Shown one piece after another: positions 54,496 through 63,291 of a stretch of DNA of 64,000 bases. Source of the stretch: Deltaproteobacteria bacterium (GTDB lineage: Bacteria > Myxococcota_A > UBA9160 > UBA4427); contig PBFW01000019.1 in NCBI GenBank assembly GCA_002719955.1, positions 1 through 64,000 of the forward strand. Direction: 5' to 3'. The position numbers were made by a program, and so were the translations under genes. Position 1 is the stretch's first letter. Each line of letters starts with the position of its first letter. Under the pieces are notes generated by a model. It worked only from the letters and a program-made list of their open reading frames with translations. It did not search any database and was not told where the DNA came from.

Positions 54496-54858
54496 TCAAA
54501 TGTCGTAGCCGATGTTGTATTCGATGATCTGCCCCTGGTGAAGTTTCAGCAGGTCGGTGTAGGGGTGATATTGATCGGGCTGGGCTGGGAGCGTGATCTT
54601 GAGAAATCCGCGCACCGCGACGAAAGAGCCCTCGATCTTGATATGGGTTGGAAGATGTTCGGTCCGTTCGTGCCGCTGCTCTCGGAAGCGATTCGATTCT
54701 GTGAGGAAGGCGAGATAGTCCTGGCGATCGGAGGGCTCGTCGACGCCCTCGACACCCGGCAAATTGAGCTCGAGGTCGGCGTGAAGGTATTTGGAGAGTC
54801 TCTCGCCATTCCCTTCGTCCGTTGCGCGAAAAAGATCCTGAAAATCGAGCAGATCCAT
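54496..54858 (-). CDS. SnoaL/NTF2-like protein
   Basis: 120 residues: FQDLFRATDEGNGERLSKYLHADLELNLPG, then beta-sheet strands GSFVAVRGFLKITLP and YTDLLKLHQGQIIEYNIGYDI. Start ATG at 54858 has GGGGAGGACAGA directly upstream; the track start is six residues longer. It follows a truncated TetR gene by 17 bases on the same strand, suggesting an original operon. Confidence 0.82.
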   Translation of the reverse strand: MDLLDFQDLFRATDEGNGERLSKYLHADLELNLPGVEGVDEPSDRQDYLAFLTESNRFREQRHERTEHLPTHIKIEGSFVAVRGFLKITLPAQPDQYHPYTDLLKLHQGQIIEYNIGYDI

Positions 54859-54875
54859 TCTGTCCTCCCCGGCCA

Positions 54876-55085
54876 TCAGCGAGCCGCCGCGTTTCGACCC
54901 GTGTCTGCGAGCACACCCGTCAGGATGCAGTCGAGGACTGCCTTCGAGAGTACCCCTTCGAGCGGTGCATCTTCGGTCACGACCCGGTTGGTATAGGCGA
55001 GGTGGACCTCCGCGAGCAGGTCCGCCATATGCCCGATCTCGACGTCGGCGCGAATCTCTCCGGGTCTGGTCATGAGTTGAGTATG
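54876..55085 (-). pseudogene. TetR-family regulator, C-terminal fragment
   Basis: Minus-strand reading from about 55080 gives RPGEIRADVEIGHMADLLAEVHLAY and SKAVLDCILTGVLADT, the C-terminal end of a TetR-family regulator. The N-terminal helix-turn-helix is missing because lower-GC sequence begins there. Compare the LLM fragment on the other side of that segment. Confidence 0.7.
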
Positions 55086-56140
55086 ATCGGGGGAGGGAAC
55101 ATCCCCTCTGGAGCCAACCACTTCTTTGTTGATATCCAAGCGCCAGATCTTGCTGATACCAATAACCAGCTTGAGCTTTGGCAGAAGATCATAGACAACA
55201 CAGAGATGGATCTTGGATTCTCACCAGTAGAAGTTAATGGTGTCTCTGCCATGAGAATCTATCTCCCGTTCAGAGATGAACAGGGGAAGCTCATGCCTTG
55301 GGCTAGTTCAAATAGAGCTAAAGCAGAGCAAGTAATGAACTCGATGCTGTTGACTGGCATCAGGAGAGCTGGTGGAGAAACAGACTTCGATATAGATGTT
55401 TCATATGTGCCGGGATCGATTCAAATCGCCAGCAATGATTGGACGGAGAATAAAGATGGGCAAGGTTACCTTCAGCGGTTTGAGAACAGACCCGGCGTCA
55501 TCGAAGGGCTTCGTGATAGTAGGGGGGCCGTCGAGCAGACAATCGAAGCAGCCGTCGCGAGAGGTCTCGAAAGACAAGGAGAAGGAAGAGGGTCTGTCTC
55601 TAGAGCTAAGCTCCCTGTCCGAAGTGAAGGACTTGGTAGAAGAGTCGATGGAGCAGGGCTCGACCCGAGCAATAACCGGGGCCTCCGACTTTTAGGAGAC
55701 GAGGGCAATTCCCTAGAACTCTCTGATATTCATAGAGGTGTCGGGAATACACCAGAATCTCAGAGGGCTGTATACAAAAGTCTTGGATTGGAGACTGTCC
55801 CTGACTCCAATACTTCTGACGAGCTTCGCATCTATCCCCTTGAGCAGGCTTTTGGAAGCACTGTCGAGAGTGTGGATGCAAAGCTCAAGCCTTTGCTCGA
55901 TAGCATTGGCTGGGAGTACAAAGTGTTTGGCCCCAAGTCTGGGCCAAATGGCAAAGCTTTATATCCCGACTTCCAAGATCCGAATACTGAAAGCTATGAT
56001 CAAGGTGTCGCTTGGATCTTTGATCCCTCTGTTGAAGAGGGATCTTTCAGAGACCATGCGTATACCCTTGCCTGGAGAGCTACTCACGAAGTAGCTCATG
56101 GTCTTGTCAACGATAAGATGACAGACCGATATGGAGGCAG
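55083..56140 (+). CDS. Phage-like protein fragment with HEXXH motif in a low-GC segment
   Basis: An open frame from the ATG at 55083 to about 56140 (about 350 residues) reads FFVDIQAPDLADTNNQLELW..., with MRIYLPFRDEQGKLM, RPGVIEGLRDSRGAVEQTIEAAV, and near its end AWRATHEVAHGLVNDKMTDRYGG, which contains the zinc-metalloprotease-like HEVAH motif. Base composition is clearly lower in GC than its flanks (27 of 60 versus 37 of 60 in short hand-counted windows). No ribosome binding site precedes 55083 and the frame runs on into unrelated sequence, so both ends look truncated. It resembles fragments of large polyvalent phage proteins; I cannot name a family. Confidence 0.55.
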
Positions 56141-56541
56141 GGGCGGGTTCCCATCCTTGCAACGTCACGCCGGAGTACACGGCCCGCGCCCGAAAACAGA
56201 TGGGGCCGGAGGCCTGGCTCTGCGTCGAACAGAAGGTCGTTCTCGCAGATTCCCCGAGCCAGGCCCGCGAAATCGCACGCGCCGGGCTCTCGATCTACAT
56301 CGATGTGCCACACCAACAGCGCAACTGGAGCCGCATGGGCTTCACCGACGCGGATTATCGCGACGGGGGTTCGGATCGCCTGATCGATGCGTTGGTGGCC
56401 TGGGGAGACGAAAAAACGATTCGTGATCGGATCGACGCGCATTTCCGCGCCGGGGCGACGCATGTCTGCCTCCAGCCCTTATTGACGGCAGGGGGTCGGG
56501 TTCCCGGCGATGAGCTGCTGGAGTCGCTCGCACCGCGATAG
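56131..56541 (+). pseudogene. LLM oxidoreductase, C-terminal fragment
   Basis: Reads AGSHPCNVTPEYTARARKQMG, then ARAGLSIYIDVPHQQRNWSRMGFTD and DEKTIRDRIDAHFRAGATHVCLQPL, matching the C-terminal half of TIGR03620-type LLM oxidoreductases. The barrel's N-terminal ~170 residues are absent; the sequence upstream is the low-GC phage-like segment. Confidence 0.75.
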
Positions 56542-56584
56542 GCATTCGAGATCCTTGGCCTTCAGCTGCTCGTGAGACGCTCGC

Positions 56585-57469
56585 CTAATGGTCTCTAAGA
56601 AACTGCTTGAGCGGATGGTCGCGCCAGCTCCCTGCGCTGAACTTCTCGTCGAAGGGCGCGTAGCGAGGGGCCGCGGCCGCTTCGGGTTTGTCGCCCATGA
56701 CCGTGACGCGTTGGATGACACGCTCGCCCTCGAAATCATTAAGGACGTGATGTTGCGTGCAGCGGTTGTCCCAGATCGCGATCGTGCCCCGGGTCCAGTG
56801 GTAACGGACCGTGAAGCGCGTGCGCGCGGTATGCCGCGCCAGGTATTCGAGCAGGGAGTCGCTTTCTTCGTTGCTCATCTCGACGATGCGGCGCGTGAAG
56901 TGATAGTTCACGAAGAGCGACTTGCGGCCGGTTACTGGATGTCTGCGTACGACGGGGTGAATCGCTTTTCGCTCGGGTGCGTGATGTGGGCTGGCATCAT
57001 GGAGTGCAGTGAGCCCCTCACAGAGATCCTTCATTGGTTGGGAGAGTTCATCGTAGGCCTTGTACATATTGGCCCAGAGGGTGTCGCCGCCGACATCGGG
57101 GCATTCCTTGACATGCAGGATCGCGAAGGTCGAGGGCTCGGCTTCGCAGGAGAGATCGCTGTGCCATTCGTCGGCCACGGCACCAGCGCCCCCCACCGCT
57201 TTCAGCTCGAAGAACTCGGGTCGTTCCGCGTCGAGGGATAGATTCGGATGTCCTTCGAGCCGGCCGAAGAGCCGGCCGAAGGCCACATGCTCGTCGGGCG
57301 ACACTTCCTGATCGGGAAAGAAGAGCACCAGGTGTTCGTTCATCAATGATTTGATCGTTTCGGCATCGGCTGGGTCCGCGGTCGCGAGGTCGAGGCCGCG
57401 GACCTCCGCGCCGAGGGAGCCGGATAGGCGGGTGATTTCGGGCGCGTCGGTTCGGAGTGCGGTGGCCAT
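56585..57469 (-). CDS. TauD/TfdA-family Fe(II)/2-oxoglutarate dioxygenase
   Basis: 294 residues. HxD in WHSDLSCEAE, GGDTLWANMYKAYDELSQPMKDLCEGLTALHDA, distal His and Arg in CTQHHVLNDFEGERVIQRVTV. Same family as the gene at 30273, clearly diverged. ATG at 57469 chosen because it precedes the family N-terminal block SLGAEVRGLDLATA; GAGGAG lies 11 bases upstream. Substrate unknown. Confidence 0.9.
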   Translation of the reverse strand: MATALRTDAPEITRLSGSLGAEVRGLDLATADPADAETIKSLMNEHLVLFFPDQEVSPDEHVAFGRLFGRLEGHPNLSLDAERPEFFELKAVGGAGAVADEWHSDLSCEAEPSTFAILHVKECPDVGGDTLWANMYKAYDELSQPMKDLCEGLTALHDASPHHAPERKAIHPVVRRHPVTGRKSLFVNYHFTRRIVEMSNEESDSLLEYLARHTARTRFTVRYHWTRGTIAIWDNRCTQHHVLNDFEGERVIQRVTVMGDKPEAAAAPRYAPFDEKFSAGSWRDHPLKQFLRDH

Positions 57470-57688
57470 GTCGGGGGAACTCCTCGGGGTCCGGTGATTC
57501 GAATTTCGAGCATACCTCGCAGGGAGCAGGGGTGCGGCGCGGACCACCGATTAGGACGAGCGGGCGCTCCCGACGGGTCGCAACCAGGGATTTGGGCCCC
57601 ACCCGCCCCCGTTGAGATCGCGGAGTGAAATATCTGACCACAACCGACTCGCGGTCACCACTCCTTTCCAACTGGAGGTGGGCAGAAT

Positions 57689-58486
57689 ATGGCTAGATCG
57701 CTCAGGCTCGCGCTCGCGTCTCTGTTGGCTCTTTCGGTCCTGATCCTGCTGGCTGTGTCGCCCGCGGCAGCCAGCTCGCATCGGTTCGCTCAGCGATCTG
57801 TCGAGTTGCTCTGTGTGGGCGATTGCAGTCAGCTCCCGCCGGTCCCACAGCCTTTGGAGGGGGACCCCTTCGATTTCGACCGGGGCCTGAAGGCGATCCT
57901 CGACGGGGCCGATCTGACGATCGAAACCAGAGGCAGCGTCTTCGTCCACGGGCCGGTCAACGCGAGCGCGTCGATCGTGCTGTTCGGTTCGCAGATCTCG
58001 ATCTTCGAAGCCGCGATCGCGGCGCCGGAGGTGATTCTCGAAACGATGGATCCATCGCCCCCGGTGGTTCGGCCCATCGTTCCCCCCGGACTGATCACGA
58101 TCGGCGGCGACGGCCGGCTGATTTGCGGCTGTCTCTCGACCGGGGGTGCGATCGCTACTCCGGGAGCCCTGGGCGATGCGACCGATTTGGGCGGGCACAT
58201 CGAACTCGCGGCGGCCGTGCTCGCCAAGATTCCCGACCCTGCGAAGGTTGCCGGGCTCTCGATCGGTCGCGACGGCGATGTCTACGTCGATGTCTCGATG
58301 GTGACACTCGGCCATTTCAAGGTGAAGGCCGGTGGGGCCATCGTCGTGGCCGGGCCCTCCGCGATGCCGGTCCCCGAGCCCGGGACCGCGCTGCTACTGG
58401 GTCTCGGCCTGGCTGGATTGGGCCATCGTCGAACGCGTCGCATCGCCCCGCGCGCTGCCCGAGTTCAGCCGCTCGATCCTCGCTAG
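57689..58486 (+). CDS. PEP-CTERM-sorted exported protein
   Basis: 265 residues. Signal peptide (LALASLLALSVLILLAVSPAAASS), then a repeat-poor beta-rich body, and the sorting tail VPEPGTALLLGLGLAGLGHRR with the basic tail. Such proteins are processed by exosortase EpsH-like systems in EPS-forming Gram-negatives; no exosortase is in the window. GGAGGTGGGCAGAAT precedes the ATG. Function unknown. Confidence 0.88.
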   Translation: MARSLRLALASLLALSVLILLAVSPAAASSHRFAQRSVELLCVGDCSQLPPVPQPLEGDPFDFDRGLKAILDGADLTIETRGSVFVHGPVNASASIVLFGSQISIFEAAIAAPEVILETMDPSPPVVRPIVPPGLITIGGDGRLICGCLSTGGAIATPGALGDATDLGGHIELAAAVLAKIPDPAKVAGLSIGRDGDVYVDVSMVTLGHFKVKAGGAIVVAGPSAMPVPEPGTALLLGLGLAGLGHRRTRRIAPRAARVQPLDPR

Positions 58487-58536
58487 GATCTGCGGCTGTG
58501 CGTGCCTTCCGCGCGCCCGCCAATCGGAGACCCGCC

Positions 58537-59631
58537 ATGAATGAATCCCTTGGAGCCGTCGTGGTCGGGACGGGTTTCGGCGTGCTGACCCATCTGCGTG
58601 CCCTGCGTGTGGCGGGTTTCGACGTCAAGGCGATCGTCGGTCGAGACGGAGAGAAGGCGCGCAAACGCGCCGAGCTGATGGGTGTGCCAGCGGGACTCGA
58701 TTCCCTCGATGAAGCACTGGCCCTGCCCGGGGTCGATGCGGTCGCCGTTTCGACGCCGCCCCACAGTCACGCGGAAATCACCCTGGCCGCGGTGGCGGCG
58801 GGCAAGCATGTGGTTTGCGAGAAGCCCTTCGCGCGGGATGCCGCAGAGGGACGCCGGATGCTCGAAGCGGCGGAAGCGGCGGGCGTCGTCCACCTGCTTG
58901 GCTGCGAATTTCGCTGGGCGACGGGCCAAGCGGTGGCTGCACGCGCGATCGCCGAAGGTGTGATCGGCGAGCCGCGCCTCGCGACCTTTCTCTTCCACAT
59001 GCCCTCGCTGGCGGACGCGGCGGCCGAGGTTCCCGATTGGTGGCGTTCCGAGGCGGAGGGCGGCGGTTGGTTGGGGGCCTATGCCTCGCACATCATCGAC
59101 CAGATCCGCGTGAGCGCGGGAGAATTCGTCGGTGTGAGCGCGTCGCTTCAGGGGGTGGCCGAGCGAAATGCCGCGATGCCCTGGACAGCCGACGACACCT
59201 ACTCGGTTCATTTCCGGACCGCGTCCGGACTCGAGGGGATCCTGCAGAGCTCGGCCGCGGCGCGGGGTCCTTTTGCGGCGGTTTCCCGGTTCGTGGGATC
59301 GCGGGGCACGCTCTGGATCGAAGGCGATTCGGTGGGGGTCGCGGATGTGTCCGGGGAGCGCATCCTCCCGGTCCCCGAAGACCTGCGGCTTCCCGAGCCC
59401 CTGCCGCCGCCGGCCGCGCTGCTGTCGACGACCTACGACATGCTGCATTCGATGGGAATCGACCTCGGGCCCTACACCCGTCTCTACGAGACCTTTCGCG
59501 CTCGGATTCTCGGGTGGCCCGTGGCCGACGACCCCCGTGCCGCGACTTTTGCAGATGGGGTCGCCGTTCAGGCCGTTCTGGACGCAATACGACGATCTTC
59601 CAGGGAGAAGACCTGGGTCGCCATCGACTGA
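58537..59631 (+). CDS. Gfo/Idh/MocA-family oxidoreductase
   Basis: 364 residues. Rossmann start AVVVGTGFGVLTHLRALRVAGFDVKAIVGRD, EKP motif CEKPFARDAAEGRRMLEAAE, C-terminal dimer domain FRWATGQAVAARAIAEGVIGEPR. NAD(P)-dependent dehydrogenase of sugars or related compounds. GGAGACCCGCC precedes the ATG at 58537; the track frame runs much further upstream antisense to nothing recognised. Confidence 0.9.
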   Translation: MNESLGAVVVGTGFGVLTHLRALRVAGFDVKAIVGRDGEKARKRAELMGVPAGLDSLDEALALPGVDAVAVSTPPHSHAEITLAAVAAGKHVVCEKPFARDAAEGRRMLEAAEAAGVVHLLGCEFRWATGQAVAARAIAEGVIGEPRLATFLFHMPSLADAAAEVPDWWRSEAEGGGWLGAYASHIIDQIRVSAGEFVGVSASLQGVAERNAAMPWTADDTYSVHFRTASGLEGILQSSAAARGPFAAVSRFVGSRGTLWIEGDSVGVADVSGERILPVPEDLRLPEPLPPPAALLSTTYDMLHSMGIDLGPYTRLYETFRARILGWPVADDPRAATFADGVAVQAVLDAIRRSSREKTWVAID

Positions 59632-59678
59632 TCTTTCTCGCCGGATTCCAGCGGAAGCATCGCGCTCGACGATCGAGT

Positions 59679-59712
59679 CTCTCGATGGCCCCTCAAGCGC
59701 GGCCATCGAGAG
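59679..59712. terminator. 12-bp hairpin between Gfo/Idh/MocA and PilZ genes
   Basis: CTCTCGATGGCC pairs with GGCCATCGAGAG across a 10-base loop, 48 bases after the oxidoreductase stop. No T-run follows, so this may be a Rho-independent terminator of unusual form or a leader structure of the PilZ gene. Confidence 0.5.
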
Positions 59713-59756
59713 GCCGATTCACGGTTTCATCCTGTGCTGCCTTTTTAGGGGAATCC

Positions 59757-60059
59757 GTGAATCGCCGCAATCATCCTCGCTTTCGGACGAAATTCGACGC
59801 GCTCTGTTCCTCCGGCGAGACCCAGGGCGCGGGCATCCTCGTAGACATCTCCCGTTCCGGGGCCCGTCTGGACACCGCCGACGAGTTGCCCGAGCTCGGT
59901 ACGAAGGTGCGTCTCTACATCTTCATCCAGCCGGTCTCTCCCTTCGAATTGTCGGGTGAGGTCGCTCGCATCGAGGGCTCGAGCTTTGCGATCCAATATG
60001 GCAATCTCGATTCCGAAATCGGCCGTCTGGTCGATGACGTGGCGGCGCTGGTCGGCTGA
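59757..60059 (+). CDS. PilZ-domain (c-di-GMP-binding) protein
   Basis: 100 residues. RRNHPRFRTKFDALCSSG and DISRSGARLDTADELPELG fit the PilZ consensus (RxxR ... D/NxSxxG). GTG start at 59757 with AGGGGAATCC upstream; the longer frame in the track is antisense noise upstream. Probably a single-domain c-di-GMP receptor. Confidence 0.82.
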   Translation: MNRRNHPRFRTKFDALCSSGETQGAGILVDISRSGARLDTADELPELGTKVRLYIFIQPVSPFELSGEVARIEGSSFAIQYGNLDSEIGRLVDDVAALVG

Positions 60060-60091
60060 GTGCTGCCCGCAGCGGTCGATTCCGTTCGGCC

Positions 60092-60142
60092 GGGCCCGGT
60101 CCGTGCCACGCGGGGAGGCCCTCGCTCCCCGGGCCCCTTTTT
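60092..60142 (+). terminator. Rho-independent terminator after PilZ
   Basis: GGGCCCGG pairs with CCGGGCCC with an inner GGGAG/CTCCC stem, followed by TTTTT, 32 bases after the PilZ stop. Confidence 0.6.
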
Positions 60143-60199
60143 CAGGATGTTTCGAACTTCTCACGTCGTGGTGAGTCCGATCACGCGCACGCATTCGGT

Positions 60200-60223
60200 C
60201 CGATCCGATCGATCCGATCCGAT
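60200..60223. repeat. Short CCGAT tandem repeat
   Basis: CCGATCCGAT CGAT CCGATCCGAT, four copies of CCGAT around a central CGAT, inside the 350-bp gap between PilZ and the SirB1-like gene. No other gene was seen in that gap. Confidence 0.4.
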
Positions 60224-60406
60224 GGGTGTTGGTTGGAGGGCGCGCTCCGGGTCCGGGACGGATCGTGGCGCGCCCCGTTTGGCACGCGAATGAAGAGCCG
60301 GGCGCCCCAATGGTTGGAGCGTCCGGCTTTCGTGTTCTGAAGCCGTACCGCGCAGCGGGGGCTCGGACCTGCGGGTGGAGCCGCTCCACGCCGAGAACGC
60401 CGCGCG

Positions 60407-61249
60407 TCAGTTGAGTGCGGGTTTTTGGCTCGATAGCGCGTCGCGGCGCAAGCGGATCGGGCGCGCGGATTCATCCCGGGGCGCGAGTTCGAGAAAACGG
60501 CTGTAGTCCTCGATCGCGGCGTGGATGCAGTCCATTCGTTCGAGGAGCATTCCGCGGTCGCGATATTCGTGGGCTGACTCCGGCGCGAGAACGACGATGC
60601 GATCAAAGCTACCAAGAGCGCCGAGTCCGTCGCCCTGCCTCAGGTAATGCAGCTTCAGATTATTGAGCATCCGCACATAGATCTCGTTCGCCGTCGCTGG
60701 CCGCAACCATCTCGAGTCGAGATCGACATCATCGCCGGCCGCGGCGCGAATCCTTTCGGCACATTCGTCGAGGCTGAGCGTTCGGCCGAAGAAGGGGTCG
60801 ACGATGATTTCGTATTCTGGGACGTCAGTGACGCCGACGACTTTCGAAAGAAAATGACCCGGGAAGCTGATGCCGTAGGCCTCGTATCCGAGGAGTCGAG
60901 CCACCTCGACGTAGAGAACGGAGAGCGTGATCGGGAGCCCGCGTCGTCGGGTCAGAACTTCGTCGAGGAAGCTGTTTCGCGGGTCATCGTATCGCTCGTG
61001 ATTGCCGCGGAACTGTTCGAGTTCGAAGAGCGAGTGGTTCAGCGCGGCGATCGCGGCGCTCGGAGTGGCAGCGCTGTCCACGAGGGGTTGTGCCCGCTCG
61101 GCGAGATCGGCGAGGGTTTCGAGGCCGCTCGCGATATCGACTTCGGGGCGCACCTCCGACGCGAGTACGAGCGCGCCTTCGGCGAGCCCGAGTTGGCTCT
61201 CCGGAAGCGCTGCGAGGGCGCGGAAACGGTCGGAAATTTCGCTCTGCAC
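60407..61249 (-). CDS. SirB1-type transglutaminase-like protein with TPR region
   Basis: 280 residues. FLDEVLTRRRGLPITLSVLYVEVARLLGYEAYGISFPGHFL is the SirB1/transglutaminase-like core; the C-terminal part (LNNLKLHYLRQGDGLGALGSFDRIVVLAPESAHEYRDRGMLLERMDCIHAAIEDYSRFLEL) carries TPR-like repeats. Start chosen as GTG at 61249 with AGGA just upstream, after the peptidase stop; the track start at 61399 overlaps the peptidase gene. Function uncertain; catalytic Cys not evident. Confidence 0.75.
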   Translation of the reverse strand: MQSEISDRFRALAALPESQLGLAEGALVLASEVRPEVDIASGLETLADLAERAQPLVDSAATPSAAIAALNHSLFELEQFRGNHERYDDPRNSFLDEVLTRRRGLPITLSVLYVEVARLLGYEAYGISFPGHFLSKVVGVTDVPEYEIIVDPFFGRTLSLDECAERIRAAAGDDVDLDSRWLRPATANEIYVRMLNNLKLHYLRQGDGLGALGSFDRIVVLAPESAHEYRDRGMLLERMDCIHAAIEDYSRFLELAPRDESARPIRLRRDALSSQKPALN

Positions 61250-61262
61250 GGTCCTAGCGTAC

Positions 61263-63245
61263 TCAATTCCGGGAGGCGGGGACCACATCGAATTCGACGC
61301 GTTCGCCCGCGCGCAGAATTGTGACTCGGGCCGAGACCCCGACTCGGAGGGCTTCGAGCGCATAGGTGTAGTCGTAGAGATTCTCGATCGGGCGGCCATC
61401 TACCTCGATGATGATGTCTCCGCCGCGCACGCCCGCCTCCTCGGCGGGCCCCGTCGGCGCGACACCCGAGAGCCGCACCCCGACGAGTTCCGTCTGGGCA
61501 TAATCGGGGACCGTCCCGAGGAAGACGCGAAAGCCGGATCGTGCCAAGCCTGCGGAGGGGGATTCCTGCGCATGATAGGCGGGCGCGTCCGGGGCGCGTG
61601 AGAGTGCCTCGGCAATCGCTTCGAAGAGTTCGCCGATTTTCGCCATCCCTTTGTGATTCAGCAGGTCGGGGGTATCACGGGGCGTGTGATATTCGGAGTG
61701 GACGCCTGTGAACGCTGCCAGGACGGGCACGCCCTGGGTGTAGAAGCTGGTTGCATCGGTCGGGAGATAGCTGTCCTGTTGAAGGGAGATCGAGAGGTCG
61801 AGCGATTGGGCAGCGTTTTCGATGATGGCGGCCCAGGCGGAACTCGAACCGAGGCCCTGAATGATCAGCTTCTCGCGAAGTCGGCCGACCATGTCGAAGT
61901 TCAGGTATGCGACGGGTCCCGTTTCGTGCGTATGTGGATTCACGTGCGCTTCGACCCACGCATGGGAACCGAGTAGTCCGAGTTCCTCACCCGACCAGGC
62001 TGCGAAGACGAAATCCCGGTCGCCGATGTTTTCGCCCGCGCGCTTTCGAGACGCGAGAGATTCGGCAATTTCGATCAGCAGGGCCGTGCCCGAGGCATTA
62101 TCGTCGGCTCCGGGATGGATGTCGCCTACGTCGTCGCCCGAAGCGAGTGATCCCGAGCCCTCGCCGTGTCCGAGGTGATCGAAATGGGCCCCGAGTACGA
62201 TCGTTTGAGGGCTCGGGGTGTCTCCGACCCGGATTCGTCCGATCACGTTCGTTCCCTCGGCCTTCCGGGTCACGAGGTCTATGCGGCCGCCGAGTTCGAT
62301 GCCGCTGAGCAAGCCGGGTCGAACGAAGTCGTCTTCAGCCGTCGCGTCGGTCGAGAGGGCCGCGTCGATGCCCGCCTGGATCGATTCGAGAGAGCCACCG
62401 GTTCGAATGAGCAGCCTCTCTGCGACCGCGTCGCGGATCGAGACGACCGCGATTCGGGTTCCGGCAAGCGACGCGTCAAACCGAAGCGGCACCAATTCCT
62501 TCCGGAAGCGGCCGAGCGGGCCGCTCGCGAAGAGGATTCCGCGCGCGCCGTGGTCTCGGGCAACCATGGCTTTGTAGCGGAGGCTCGCGTGTCGCTGCAG
62601 CGCCTGCCGCTCGTCGGGGCCGAGCGTGTTCGGGAGGTCACGGAAGACCAGGACCCATCGATCCCGGACCTCGACGTCCGAATAATCATCGATCGCCCCA
62701 CGTCCTTCGTCCTCGGGAACGACGAGGCCGTAGCCAGCGAAGACGACCTGACTCGACGGGATGAGATCCGATCGGGAGAAGGCGAGCGGACGCCAGTCCA
62801 CACCGGCTTCGAGGTGACTCGCCTCCTCGTTCGGGCGGAAGAGGGTGAGCGTGTTGTCGGGCCCGAGATCAACGCCCGAAGTGAAGCTGAAGCGGCTGCG
62901 CGAGTCGCCCTCGTTGCCGTCGGGTTCGAGTCCGATCGAGTCGAAAACCCGAACGAGGTAGTCGACGGCGACCCTCTCACCCGCGGTCCCCGCGCGGCGG
63001 CCGCCTGTGCGCGGGTCGCTGAGTGTGCGGATATGGGCTTCGAGGTCGTCGGCGGAAATCGTGGCGTGGGTCGCTTTCGGGAGGAGGAGCGGCGTTACGT
63101 CCTCGAACGAGCCGGATTCGCCGGGCGCCCTGGCGCGCTCCGGTCCGGGTCCGATGGGGGCGCATCCAAAAGATGCGATGGAGAGGAGGAGGACGAACTG
63201 TCCCAGGCACCTTCGAGGGGTGGACGGGGTCGAGCGAGAGGACAT
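61263..63245 (-). CDS. M28-family lipoprotein peptidase with C-terminal PDZ domain
   Basis: 660 residues. Lipobox SFGC near the N-terminus, so likely a lipoprotein. PA-like inserted domain about 130-280 (SRSDLIPSSQVVFAGYGLVVPEDEG). Zinc motifs GAHFDHLGHG, HPGADDNASGTALL, WSGEELGLLG, NFDMVG and SEYHTPRDTP match M28 metallopeptidases. The C-terminal region (GVRLSGVAPTGPAEEAGVRGGDIIIEVDG) is a PDZ domain. The ATG at 63245 suits the signal; the track start is 29 residues longer. Confidence 0.9.
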   Translation of the reverse strand: MSSRSTPSTPRRCLGQFVLLLSIASFGCAPIGPGPERARAPGESGSFEDVTPLLLPKATHATISADDLEAHIRTLSDPRTGGRRAGTAGERVAVDYLVRVFDSIGLEPDGNEGDSRSRFSFTSGVDLGPDNTLTLFRPNEEASHLEAGVDWRPLAFSRSDLIPSSQVVFAGYGLVVPEDEGRGAIDDYSDVEVRDRWVLVFRDLPNTLGPDERQALQRHASLRYKAMVARDHGARGILFASGPLGRFRKELVPLRFDASLAGTRIAVVSIRDAVAERLLIRTGGSLESIQAGIDAALSTDATAEDDFVRPGLLSGIELGGRIDLVTRKAEGTNVIGRIRVGDTPSPQTIVLGAHFDHLGHGEGSGSLASGDDVGDIHPGADDNASGTALLIEIAESLASRKRAGENIGDRDFVFAAWSGEELGLLGSHAWVEAHVNPHTHETGPVAYLNFDMVGRLREKLIIQGLGSSSAWAAIIENAAQSLDLSISLQQDSYLPTDATSFYTQGVPVLAAFTGVHSEYHTPRDTPDLLNHKGMAKIGELFEAIAEALSRAPDAPAYHAQESPSAGLARSGFRVFLGTVPDYAQTELVGVRLSGVAPTGPAEEAGVRGGDIIIEVDGRPIENLYDYTYALEALRVGVSARVTILRAGERVEFDVVPASRN

Positions 63246-63291
63246 GGGTTCAATTTCCAGTGTGGCCTGGCGGCGTCTGCTGTGGGTATCT

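Noticed and set aside
57823-58536. Upstream 5' extension of the Gfo/Idh/MocA ORF
   Set aside because: Overlaps the PEP-CTERM gene in another frame with arginine-rich noise; the true start is at 58537.
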